Positions 14,640 through 21,533 of a stretch of 22,288 bases of DNA are shown one piece after another. The stretch lies in contig CAJUNP010000042.1 in assembly GCA_910587935.1 (NCBI GenBank), forward strand, positions 1 through 22,288. Reading direction: 5' to 3'. Each line of letters begins with the position of its first letter. Within the stretch, counting starts at the first letter, position 1. Source of the stretch: an uncultured Lachnospiraceae bacterium. Its GTDB lineage: Bacteria; Bacillota; Clostridia; Lachnospirales; Lachnospiraceae. Both the position numbers and the translations under genes were made by a program. The notes beneath the pieces were generated by a model. That model was not told the DNA's origin, searched no databases, and saw nothing but the letters and a program-made list of their open reading frames with translations.

Positions 14640-15836
14640 TTATTCCGCATTTTCCACTACCCATGCAAGGGAGTAATCATTCATCAGTTTTACCACATCA
14701 TCAAGAGTAACATCCGGGTTATAGCGTTTTGCCAGACTGCGGATTATATCGGCGTTATAGATCATATGATCCGGATTATCAATATATTTTGCAAAGGTAG
14801 CGCAGTCTTCCAGATTGGTGATGAAAATAAAGTTCTGGTAAAGAACCGTAAAGCTGTCGGATAACGGCGTTCCGTCTACCGCATTGTAAAGCATAATGAA
14901 ATCCGGTACGCACTGAATTGCAATACCGCCTGCCAGCGCAGTCAGCCATCCGTCTTCAAATCCGCCTTCCATTCCTTCAAAGGTATCAAAAGCCGCAATT
15001 TTAATTTTACCCGGATCTACCAGAGACTGAAGTGTGTTCATAATTGTTTCTCCGCCGCCGCCGGTGGTACTGGAAAGTAAAAGTCCGTCCATTTCGGGAT
15101 AAGAATTAACAAAGTTTTCAATATAAGTCACATATGCCTGGGTACTGCCGTCGCTGGGCGCCGTATAATCCGCAAGGATGGTTCCGCCCGCCTGTGCAAC
15201 CGATTCTTCAAACGCCGTATTTCTGACGGACAGAGAAGATCCGGGAGCTACTTTGCCAACACCGTATTTTAACCGTCCCTCTGCCGCCATAAGCTCTGTC
15301 AGCTGATTGGTTGCCGCTTCGTTTGCTTCGAAGCTTGTCCCCACATAGTAAGGATTAGCCTGCGTTGCCGCTTTAATATTTTCATCGCTGATATCCCGGT
15401 TCATCATCTGGAAATAAATCTCATTCTGCTGACAATAGTCGCTGATCAGACTTACCGAATTATCACTGATAGGAAGGAACAAAAGACCTTCACAGCCCGC
15501 TGATACGAGATTTTCCGCAGAAGCAAGCTGGGATTCCGCATCATAGTCATTCAGCGCCCACTGAATATCCACATTCAATGCTTCCGCCGCATAATTTAAG
15601 TACGCATAATCAGCCGCCCCCATAGAATCGTCTTTTCCATAAAGAATCACTCCAATTTTATGCCTTACTTCTTCCGTATCCTGATTCTCCTCATCCGGCG
15701 GCTCACTAACGGAAACATCCTGCGTATCCTTATTCGTGTCCTTCGTCTTATTATCACTTGCATCCTTTCCGCATCCCACAACAGAAACTACCGCCATGGC
15801 TGCCACCATCATCAACGCTAAAAATTTCTTTTTCAT
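14640..15836 (-). CDS. Sugar-type ABC substrate-binding lipoprotein
   Basis: This 398-residue protein is exported and lipid-anchored: MKKK, a hydrophobic core and the lipobox VVGC with Cys22 give a type II signal peptide. A Ser/Thr/Asp/Glu-rich linker (residues 23-55) leads to a periplasmic-binding fold (Peripla_BP_4/RbsB-like): HKIGVILYGKDDSM is the first strand, ASAENLVSAGCEGLLFLPI is typical of the family, and IKIAAFDTFEGMEGGFEDG is the late hinge region. It should deliver the substrate to the two permeases. Placement between the two permease genes is unusual. The ribosome site AAAAGGAGAAAA precedes ATG 15836. A 134-bp gap upstream carries a long inverted repeat and repeated TAATAGG motifs that may adjust expression. 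The ligand cannot be told from sequence. Confidence 0.92.
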   Translation of the reverse strand: MKKKFLALMMVAAMAVVSVVGCGKDASDNKTKDTNKDTQDVSVSEPPDEENQDTEEVRHKIGVILYGKDDSMGAADYAYLNYAAEALNVDIQWALNDYDAESQLASAENLVSAGCEGLLFLPISDNSVSLISDYCQQNEIYFQMMNRDISDENIKAATQANPYYVGTSFEANEAATNQLTELMAAEGRLKYGVGKVAPGSSLSVRNTAFEESVAQAGGTILADYTAPSDGSTQAYVTYIENFVNSYPEMDGLLLSSTTGGGGETIMNTLQSLVDPGKIKIAAFDTFEGMEGGFEDGWLTALAGGIAIQCVPDFIMLYNAVDGTPLSDSFTVLYQNFIFITNLEDCATFAKYIDNPDHMIYNADIIRSLAKRYNPDVTLDDVVKLMNDYSLAWVVENAE

Positions 15837-15878
15837 ACACTTTTCTCCTTTTTTTGTTTATTTTTTAGTATTTTTATT

Positions 15879-15977
15879 CCTATTAACGATTTAATAGTTG
15901 ATAAATCAGTAAACTTGGCTGAATATATTCCCAGAATATTCTCCACAGCTTACCTATTATATCAACCCTATTAAATC
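15879..15977 (-). repeat. Long inverted repeat and TAATAGG repeats upstream of the binding-protein gene
   Basis: On the plus strand 15888-15902 (GATTTAATAGTTGAT) is complementary to 15961-15977 over 15 bp, with two extra C bases bulged, around a 58-base interior. The right arm covers the last codons and stop of permease 1. CCTATTA occurs at 15879-15885, 15953-15959 and 15967-15973. The structure could be an mRNA processing or stability stem, or operator half-sites. The repeats are seen directly; the function is inferred. Confidence 0.5.
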
Positions 15978-16894
15978 ATCACTTTCCCGGATCCCCTATC
16001 AATCGTAATATAAACAACTGCCAGGAATACGATTCCCTTAATTACATTGATCAGCGTGGGATCTACTCCCCAAAGCTGTAATCCGTTATTTAATATGAAC
16101 AGCACCAGAGAACCGATAATAATGCTTCTCATTTTCGACGCCGATCCGCCGGTTAACGGAAATCCCCCAAGGGTAAGCGCAAGAAGTACATTGATTTCCA
16201 GATTGGTTCCTGTCTGTGCGCCGACGCCGCCGCCTCGGATAATCGACATAAACGCTGCCACTCCTACCGTAAAACCGCTTACAATAAAGGCTATCACTTT
16301 ATACTTGTCCACCGGAATACCGCTTAAATGCGCTACCTGCGGATTGGAACCGATCAGTTTGTTGAATTTGCCGATCTTTGTGTATTCAAATAAAATGTAG
16401 GCCGCTGCAAATACCAATACCACAACGCCGAGATAAAACCATATATTCTGCAATACCTTATATTCTACAGGCAGCGTCATGACAAACTGCAGATAAGCTC
16501 CCTGGGCAAGCCCCCGTCCCGCAAACATAATGCACATGCCCGCCATAAAAGCAGGGATTCTTGCCTTAATATGTAAGACGGAAGTAATCAGTCCGCAGAG
16601 CATGCCTACTATCAGGCACACAGGCAGCATCAGCGCATAGGACAGTTTTCCTCCTAAGACAATACCCGCAACCGCGCTCATGGCGCAGGCTCCGCCCAGT
16701 GAAAAATCCAGATTATTATGCGCCATCACAAAGGAACAGCCTGTGCCCGCTACCATAACGATTGCCGCCTGGGAAAAAATGTTTTTTAAATTGGTAATCT
16801 TTAAAAAACGTCCGCCGGTAGTTGCACCAAATACAATGATCAATATAATAAGCCCAAGGAAGGGGATTGCTTTTTTCACCCATTCTTTTATCAT
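15971..16894 (-). CDS. Sugar ABC transporter permease (RbsC-like), first of two
   Basis: This 307-residue polytopic membrane protein of the BPD_transp_2 family has about nine hydrophobic segments. Landmarks are NNLDFSLGGACAMSAV (the DxSxGG motif), ARIPAFMAGMCIMFAGRG, and IGSNPQVAHLSGIPVDKYK followed by VIAFIVSGFTVG, the cytoplasmic loop that contacts the ATPase. LTLGGFPLTGGSAS is the usual late GG-rich motif. It pairs with the second permease to form a heterodimeric channel. The gene lies 21 nt after the ATPase stop with a clear AAGGAGG-type ribosome site. It belongs to the same unit as the ATPase. The similarity is to ribose, galactose and AI-2-type importers; nothing here fixes the sugar. 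Confidence 0.92.
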   Translation of the reverse strand: MIKEWVKKAIPFLGLIILIIVFGATTGGRFLKITNLKNIFSQAAIVMVAGTGCSFVMAHNNLDFSLGGACAMSAVAGIVLGGKLSYALMLPVCLIVGMLCGLITSVLHIKARIPAFMAGMCIMFAGRGLAQGAYLQFVMTLPVEYKVLQNIWFYLGVVVLVFAAAYILFEYTKIGKFNKLIGSNPQVAHLSGIPVDKYKVIAFIVSGFTVGVAAFMSIIRGGGVGAQTGTNLEINVLLALTLGGFPLTGGSASKMRSIIIGSLVLFILNNGLQLWGVDPTLINVIKGIVFLAVVYITIDRGSGKVMI

Positions 16895-16915
16895 TTTTAT
16901 CCTCCTTGTGTTACG

Positions 16916-18412
16916 TCAGATGACTTTTTCTATCAGATCTTTTTCCGTAACGTTTTCATCTCTGCCAAACTGACCGTTAATTGTTCCGTCCTTCATGATC
17001 AATATGCGGTCCGACATACCTAAAAGCTCAGGTATTTCTTCCGAAACCATTAAAATGGATTTTCCTTCTTTGATCAGTTCTTCCATCAGCTTATAAATTG
17101 CGGCTTTAACGCCTATATCAATTCCTCTTGTGGGGCAGTCCATAATCAGTATGTTTGAATCGTTCGCCATCCATTTGGCAACCACTACCTTCTGTTTGTT
17201 ACCGCCTGAAAGTTCCTTTGCCAGCTGTTCAATATTCTGCATTTTTACAGCCAGCTGCTGCGCCGCTTTATTTGCCAGCGTCTTTTCGCTTTTTCTGGTA
17301 ATGACCGGTCCTGTTTTCAGATTGTCAATAGAAGCTACCGTAATATTGTCTTTGATACTGGTCATTAAAAACAGAGATTCATTGTCACGGTCCTTGGGCA
17401 GATACGCAATATGATTTTTAATTGCCGTTTGCGGAGAAGTGATTTTTACATGATTTTCCGTCAGTTCCACTTCGCCTTTTTTTGGTTTTACGGCACCAAA
17501 AACAATTTTGCATAGTTCATGCATACCACATTCCGTAAGGCCGCCGAGTCCTAAGATTTCTCCCCGATGAAGTTTAAAGCTCACATCTTTTAAAATACCG
17601 TATTCAATATTTTTTACTTCCAATACCACGTCGTCTTTTACATAGGATGTGTCTTTTGTCCGATAATAATTACCGCTTAAATCCCTGCCGATCATTAATT
17701 GTCTCATACTCTCCGGCGTCACGTCTTTTCCGTAAAGGGTATCAATGTATTGGCCGTCTCTTAATACGAAAGCGGAGTCGCAGATATTTTGTACCTCATC
17801 CAAGTCATGGGAAATAAATATAACGGCTTTTTTTTGTTTTTTGAGGCTTTCAATAATTCCGTAAATCTTTTCCCGTCCCGTATGGGATAAAGCCGTAGTC
17901 GTTTCATCTACAATCAGAACTTCCGGATCGTTATACATCGCCCTACACACCTCGATCAACTTGCGTTCCTCAAAGGAAAGCTCATCTACCAGTGTTTTTG
18001 CACGAAAGTGGGTTACGCCTACGCTCTTTAAAAGTTCATCCGCCGCCTGATTCATCTGTCTGCTGCTGATACTGATCCCTTTTGCAAAGCGGCTCTCTTT
18101 TCCAAGAAAAATATTTTCGGCAACCGTCAGCCCGTCGATGGTTCCAAGCTCCTGGATCAAAATACAGATTCCCTGGTTACCGGCGTCAATAATGGATCCG
18201 GGAGAATATGCCTTTCCCTTAAATTCCATATGTCCGCCGTCGGGTTTCAAATTACCGGTAACCATTGACATCAGGGTTGATTTACCGGAACCGTTTTCAC
18301 CGATCAGCGCCAGCACCTGTCCTCTGTGAAGCTCCATGGAAACATTCTGCACCGCTTTTGTAGGACCAAAGCTTTTTACCATGCCTTCCAGTTTTAAAAT
18401 AATATCTTCCAT
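16916..18412 (-). CDS. Sugar ABC transporter ATPase (RbsA/MglA-like, two domains)
   Basis: This protein of about 498 residues powers import through the two permeases. Domain 1 has Walker A GENGSGKST (about 38-46), Q-loop QELGTIDG and Walker B VLIVDETTTAL. Domain 2 has a degenerate Walker A (GGLTECGMHEL), the full signature LSGGNKQK and Walker B ILIMDCPTRGIDIG. Domain 1's own signature is weak (LSFEERKLIE). Only one composite site (Walker A/B of domain 1 with LSGGN of domain 2) is canonical, normal for this family, but domain 2 also has Cys where the catalytic Glu usually is (DEPTRG becomes DCPTRG). I chose ATG 18412 because GAAAGG lies 9 nt upstream; the ATG at 18433 has no ribosome site. It directly follows the two small paralogues. 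Confidence 0.93.
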   Translation of the reverse strand: MEDIILKLEGMVKSFGPTKAVQNVSMELHRGQVLALIGENGSGKSTLMSMVTGNLKPDGGHMEFKGKAYSPGSIIDAGNQGICILIQELGTIDGLTVAENIFLGKESRFAKGISISSRQMNQAADELLKSVGVTHFRAKTLVDELSFEERKLIEVCRAMYNDPEVLIVDETTTALSHTGREKIYGIIESLKKQKKAVIFISHDLDEVQNICDSAFVLRDGQYIDTLYGKDVTPESMRQLMIGRDLSGNYYRTKDTSYVKDDVVLEVKNIEYGILKDVSFKLHRGEILGLGGLTECGMHELCKIVFGAVKPKKGEVELTENHVKITSPQTAIKNHIAYLPKDRDNESLFLMTSIKDNITVASIDNLKTGPVITRKSEKTLANKAAQQLAVKMQNIEQLAKELSGGNKQKVVVAKWMANDSNILIMDCPTRGIDIGVKAAIYKLMEELIKEGKSILMVSEEIPELLGMSDRILIMKDGTINGQFGRDENVTEKDLIEKVI

Positions 18413-18438
18413 TTTCCTGTGCCTTTCCTGCATGAAAA

Positions 18439-18804
18439 CTATTGTTTGTCTCTTTTACTTCTTTCCTCAAGTTCCGCCCGCAGCGCTTCCACATCAATGG
18501 GATCGTCGATGTAAAGAACTTCTTCTCTCTCCCACACATAAAAATTATGGCGTTCTACTTCTATTTTCTGGCATGTTTCATCTTCCGCCCATTCTTCAAA
18601 CATTCTTCCCCACGCTGCAAAATCATCGTAAGCCCGCTCATGAACCCTGATCTGGGAATGTTCTCCTCCGGAAAACATTCGATAACGCCTTGGAAGAGGA
18701 TGACCAAGTCTTGCTTCTTCCTGATCGGTTTTTTGTTCCAGTTCCAGTTCCTGCATCCACTTTTCAAAGGGAATTTCCTGTGTCTGCCTGTACACAATTC
18801 TCAT
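18439..18804 (-). CDS. Small protein of unknown function, paralogue A
   Basis: I do not recognise this 121-residue family. The protein is soluble, charged and has no signal. From the N-terminus it shows a strand-like MRIVYRQTQEIP, a helix with FEKWMQELELEQK, a Pro/Arg-rich LGHPLPRRYRMFSG, a second strand QIRVHERAY, a helix DDFAAWGRMFEEWAED and a last strand FYVWEREEVLYIDD. The beta-alpha-beta-beta-alpha-beta order would suit a ferredoxin-like dimeric alpha+beta barrel, as in ABM monooxygenases or NIPSNAP proteins; this is inference only. It is clearly homologous to the next gene upstream (16 nt away), sharing YRQxQE, LGxPLPxRYRxF, RxHER and WERxExLYxDD. It lies 26 nt before the transporter ATPase. 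A role in substrate binding or conversion is plausible. Confidence 0.8.
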   Translation of the reverse strand: MRIVYRQTQEIPFEKWMQELELEQKTDQEEARLGHPLPRRYRMFSGGEHSQIRVHERAYDDFAAWGRMFEEWAEDETCQKIEVERHNFYVWEREEVLYIDDPIDVEALRAELEERSKRDKQ

Positions 18805-18820
18805 CGCATAACCTCCTGTT

Positions 18821-19246
18821 TCAGTTTTTATAATTTTCCTGTTCCTTCGGCATTTTATAATTGGGATTTACTGTATATTTAACAGTTCTTTCCGATTCTG
18901 CCGCCATTTGAAGCCAAGGCATAACAGGATCGTTGGCGTCGTCTACATATAGGATTTCCCGACGCTCCCAAATATAACACTTTTCCCATTCTTCATCTAT
19001 TTTCTTGCATTCGGGATCGTTTAACCATGTTTCATGCAGCTTTGCAAAATCGGCAATGGATTCAAACTCACGTTCATGGATTCTGATTCTTGAATTCATG
19101 TTTCCCGTAAAGGGTCTGTAACGTGTAGGTAAGGGAATTCCCAGTCTAAGCGCGGCCAGATCGCTTTCGTGCTCCATTTCTTTTTGTTTTTCCCTGTTTT
19201 CCACAGGAACTTCCTGTATCTGCCGGTAAAGTATCCGAATTTTCAT
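18821..19246 (-). CDS. Small protein of unknown function, paralogue B (first gene of the operon)
   Basis: This 141-residue protein is homologous to its downstream neighbour over about 105 residues. Shared landmarks are ILYRQIQEVP, RLGIPLPTRYRPF, SRIRIHEREF, FAKLHETWLNDPECKK and CYIWERREILYVDD. It adds a 30-residue C-terminal tail (AAESERTVKYTVNPNYKMPK). It has no signal peptide or membrane helix. The start at 19246 has an almost perfect ribosome site (AAAGGAGGT, 5 nt before ATG). The promoter with a MerR-like 19-bp spacer lies about 40 nt upstream, so this is very probably the first gene of the long operon. Two adjacent copies suggest a heterodimer or specialised duplicates. A fold with a ferredoxin-like topology is my guess. 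The function is unknown. Confidence 0.82.
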   Translation of the reverse strand: MKIRILYRQIQEVPVENREKQKEMEHESDLAALRLGIPLPTRYRPFTGNMNSRIRIHEREFESIADFAKLHETWLNDPECKKIDEEWEKCYIWERREILYVDDANDPVMPWLQMAAESERTVKYTVNPNYKMPKEQENYKN

Positions 19247-19285
19247 AAGTACCTCCTTTACTCTTTGTCTCCATGTGATAAGTTA

Positions 19286-19318
19286 AGTCTAAACCGCACA
19301 GTAACCTTTCGGTCTAGA
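19286..19318 (-). promoter_or_regulatory. Probable MerR-type promoter and operator of the operon
   Basis: TCTAAACCG (19288-19296) and CGGTCTAGA (19310-19318) are inverted repeats (8 of 9 bases match) around 13 bases. On the minus strand the same segment holds TAGACC (19311-19316) as -35 and TAGACT (19286-19291) as -10, each 4 of 6 to consensus, 19 bp apart. An over-long 19-bp spacer carrying a dyad is the signature of MerR-activated promoters, and a MerR regulator is encoded in the operon. The start of transcription would fall about 30-35 nt before the ATG. Confidence 0.6.
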
Positions 19319-19331
19319 TAAAAAAGTACAA

Positions 19332-19381
19332 AAATATATCCCGGTTTTTTGTGCAATAAGTACAAAAACCAGGATATATTT
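19332..19381 (-). terminator. Long hairpin, probable terminator of the upstream gene
   Basis: Arms 19332-19349 and 19364-19381 match over 18 bases with one mismatch (AAATATATCC then GGTTTTT), around a 14-base loop. On the minus strand the stem ends in ATATTTTT followed shortly by another T-run. It stands between the stop of the membrane-protein gene (19426) and the operon promoter. AAGTACAAAAA is also repeated directly at 19324 and 19358. Terminator function is likely; an additional operator role is possible. Confidence 0.6.
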
Positions 19382-19425
19382 GTCATCTAACCTATCAAAT
19401 TGTTACAGTTCGGTTTTAAAAACCC

Positions 19426-19881
19426 TTATGAAATATGATTATCCTCATTATCATCCTGTTTGTTTTTTTCCATTGTTTTTTCCTTTTGTTTTTCTGCGGC
19501 TACTCTTAAATATCTGCGGACTACGCATAAGAGGGCTACGCTGATTACCGACACAAAGTCCTCATACGGGGTGGTATCCCCTACAATCATATGACGGGCT
19601 ACCAGAAAGATAAGTACCTCAATTACATTCTCCGAGCTGGGCCTGCATAACATTCCCAAAAATTCAATGCCAATGACCAGCATAAAGATCCGTTCCAGAT
19701 ATCGTTTGAATTCCGAGGTATCTGTCAATAATCTTTGAAAAACGGTTATGTCGCTGACAATACTTACTATGGACAGAAGGATTGCCGCCAATACAAGCAC
19801 TGCCACTACTATATCCAATAGTTCACATATTTTTTGTATAATTCTTCTCATTTTTTCTAATTGTTTCATAGAATTACGCAT
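19426..19881 (-). CDS. Small membrane protein, PsiE-like
   Basis: This 151-residue protein has a basic N-terminus and hydrophobic segments at about 20-43, 63-82 and 107-124. Between the last two is the conserved-looking ENVIEVLIFLVARHMIV, and it ends in a very charged tail (KQKEKTMEKNKQDDNED). The pattern of an (I/V)EFLGML helix, then IEV and ARHMIV recalls the PsiE family of phosphate-starvation-inducible membrane proteins of unknown function. That match is from memory and moderate. The start at 19881 has GAGGA 7 nt upstream and overlaps the end of the previous gene by 16 nt, so the two are co-transcribed. M4 is a possible alternative start. No transport motif is visible, and its role beside the lipoprotein gene is unclear. 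Confidence 0.65.
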   Translation of the reverse strand: MRNSMKQLEKMRRIIQKICELLDIVVAVLVLAAILLSIVSIVSDITVFQRLLTDTSEFKRYLERIFMLVIGIEFLGMLCRPSSENVIEVLIFLVARHMIVGDTTPYEDFVSVISVALLCVVRRYLRVAAEKQKEKTMEKNKQDDNEDNHIS

Positions 19882-20588
19882 GTAAGGTTCCTCATTCTTT
19901 CAATTGATAATTTCCTTAATTTTCCTGGAAAATCACGGATCACTATTTCAGCATCCTCTTTCAGTTCCGCCAACTTCAAAAATTTTTTCGCCCAATCCAT
20001 TATTTCTATCACACGTTCTTCTTTTCCATTAAAATATGGATATTCCGGCGCTTCACCATTTCCTGTCTTTACAGACCCCTGATACCAGAATTTCACTTCT
20101 TCAAATTCTACTGATGTCCCCAATAAATCGGCCAGTCCATTTTGCACATCTTCCAAATCACCCAAATCAATTTTTCTGTTCAAACCTCCATGAAAAGCCA
20201 GTGCATACATAGATTCATTATATACAGACAGTTGTACCATTGTTGTTGTCATATTTTCATCTGCAGGCTGTAATAATATATATGCGGCATATTCCGTTCC
20301 TTTTGTTTTATCCCATTTTCTATTATGTAAAACAGCATAATCCAAATCCTGTCCCTTATATGATAGCAAGGGACTTTCATATGCAATTCCTCCATCAAAA
20401 TAAATATATTCATCCAAACGCAGTTTTAATTGCTCTTCCAGCTTTTCCTGTAGAATATACGGCGTCTCTTCTCCCAGGATGTCACGTAACAAAACAAGTT
20501 CATTTGTTTTACAACACCCGTTGATCTGTATACAAACAGCCAGGACTGACATATAAATAATAATTTTTTTCTTTACTTTATTGATAAT
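19866..20588 (-). CDS. Hypothetical protein, probable lipoprotein, possible ATT start
   Basis: I do not recognise this family. From ATG 20552 the protein is 228 residues, beginning MSVLAVCIQINGCC. The open frame extends upstream without another ATG/GTG/TTG, and encodes a basic NKVKKKIIIY segment just before it. A GGAGGG motif lies 6 nt before an ATT at 20586-20588. With that start the protein (about 240 residues) would have a complete signal peptide and a Gly-Cys near residue 25, as in lipoproteins. With ATG 20552 the signal would lack its positive region and ribosome site. The mature part is acidic and globular, with FDGGIAYESPLLSYKG, YAAYILLQPADEN and FWYQGSVKTGNGEAPEYPYF. It overlaps the remnant at 20573 and the PsiE-like gene. 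Confidence 0.65.
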   Translation of the reverse strand: MINKVKKKIIIYMSVLAVCIQINGCCKTNELVLLRDILGEETPYILQEKLEEQLKLRLDEYIYFDGGIAYESPLLSYKGQDLDYAVLHNRKWDKTKGTEYAAYILLQPADENMTTTMVQLSVYNESMYALAFHGGLNRKIDLGDLEDVQNGLADLLGTSVEFEEVKFWYQGSVKTGNGEAPEYPYFNGKEERVIEIMDWAKKFLKLAELKEDAEIVIRDFPGKLRKLSIERMRNLTCVIL

Positions 20589-20812
20589 AGCTTTCCCTCC
20601 ACTTTGTCTACTGACTGTCTTAACTTTCCCTGATTTTCAAGGTTTTGCGGTATACTTACTTTAAAATATGTATCCTTTTCAATAATAAAGATTGTATAAG
20701 TATCCGGCAACTCTTTAAATCGTGACACAAATTCATCTAATGAAAACTTGTCCTTGAAAAGACAACGCTTGCAATATTACCACCTGCTTTTTTTGCATCT
20801 TCATACTACCAT
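20573..20812 (-). pseudogene. Frameshifted remnant of a small gene of unknown family
   Basis: Behind an AGGAGG site and ATG at 20810-20812 the reading stops at once, but a neighbouring frame gives YEDAKKAGGNIASVVF. After another shift near 20745 it continues KFSLDEFVSRFKELPDTYTIF, then KDTYFKVSIPQNLENQGKL and ends KVEGKLLSIK at TAA 20573-20575. The text reads as real protein and runs directly into the start of the lipoprotein gene, so this was probably a small co-transcribed protein. At least two frameshifts are needed. The family is not recognised. Confidence 0.5.
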
Positions 20813-20933
20813 AAACCTCCTGGTTTTACAAGCCAAGCACTGAAGTGTATCAGGCTTCCGCCTCCCTGTCTCTTTCGTTATTGCTTTGGTCTCCATGGAA
20901 TTTTCTTCCCGAAAAAAATACCGGCACACACCG

Positions 20934-21035
20934 TTACATTTGAAGTACAATCACAAAAATGATCCAAGGAACATGGAAAAGCACCATAAAAATCAACGGC
21001 GCCAATAACAAACGTAGTTTTTTATCCTGATTCAT
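20934..21035 (-). pseudogene. Truncated copy of the four-helix membrane protein
   Basis: The 33-residue frame MNQDKKLRLLLAPLIFMVLF then HVPWIIFVIVLQM matches the first 33 residues of the intact protein encoded at 21153-21521 (MNKDKKLQQLFVPLIFVVLT...) at more than half of positions. It then stops at TAA, so three of the four membrane helices are missing. It is a decayed tandem copy; expression as a short peptide cannot be excluded. Confidence 0.7.
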
Positions 21036-21129
21036 CGTTTTCTTCTGTCAACAGCAGTCCGCCTTTACCATCCTTAATACCCCAATAAAATATCAGGGGC
21101 TGGCGATGGAAAACTCTAAAAACTTTATA
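21022..21129 (-). pseudogene. Fragment of a second copy of the large C-terminal-domain gene
   Basis: One frame reads YWGIKDGKGGLLLTEEND and then runs directly into the ATG of the truncated membrane-protein copy. GLLLTEEND is identical to a segment of the protein at 21534-22288, and 16 bases (TTTTCTTCTGTCAACA) are identical at DNA level. A deletion seems to have joined the middle of the large gene to the start of its neighbour. Confidence 0.6.
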
Positions 21130-21152
21130 TCACATCATGGAATCGTGGCAAA

Positions 21153-21521
21153 CTATTGCCGACACCGCTCATATAATATGGCATCTCCCCTCCAATACAT
21201 TATAGTTGACAACACACACAAAACAAGCCACACTATACCATACATCGTATTACCCTTCTTCTGCTTCAAAATCCATTTCCAAGAAACAACCGTATATGCA
21301 ACCAGTATCGCGATATATACACCTATTGGAATAAAATGAAATAGGATACCCCATATCCACATCGATATACTTAATATCAGGTAAAATATAATCCATATCA
21401 CTTCCGGCATTTTTTGTATGTATACATTCGGTAGAATATCAAAAATTATCACAGGAACAAATGTCAAGACCACAAAAATTAATGGTACAAACAGCTGCTG
21501 CAATTTCTTATCCTTATTCAT
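21153..21521 (-). CDS. Small four-helix membrane protein, possible immunity protein
   Basis: This 122-residue protein has predicted membrane helices at about 9-30, 38-59, 64-83 and 92-110, with short charged loops (QKKG before the last helix) and no signal-cleavage site. The start at 21521 has GGGAG about 7 nt upstream and lies 12 nt behind the stop of the large C-terminal-domain gene, so the two are one unit. A truncated second copy sits at 20934-21035, again behind a fragment of the same partner. A fixed pair that is duplicated in tandem is the habit of toxin/immunity cassettes, where small multi-pass proteins protect against membrane-active toxins. That assignment is inference; no family is recognised. 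Confidence 0.7.
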   Translation of the reverse strand: MNKDKKLQQLFVPLIFVVLTFVPVIIFDILPNVYIQKMPEVIWIIFYLILSISMWIWGILFHFIPIGVYIAILVAYTVVSWKWILKQKKGNTMYGIVWLVLCVLSTIMYWRGDAILYERCRQ

Positions 21522-21533
21522 GGAGTTCTCCCT

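Noticed and set aside
13623..18412. An AI-2 (Lsr) importer, because of two permeases plus ATPase plus binding protein
   Set aside because: No LsrF, LsrG, LsrK or LsrR-like gene is present, and the neighbours are a glycosidase and an SDR. A heterodimeric permease alone is not specific.
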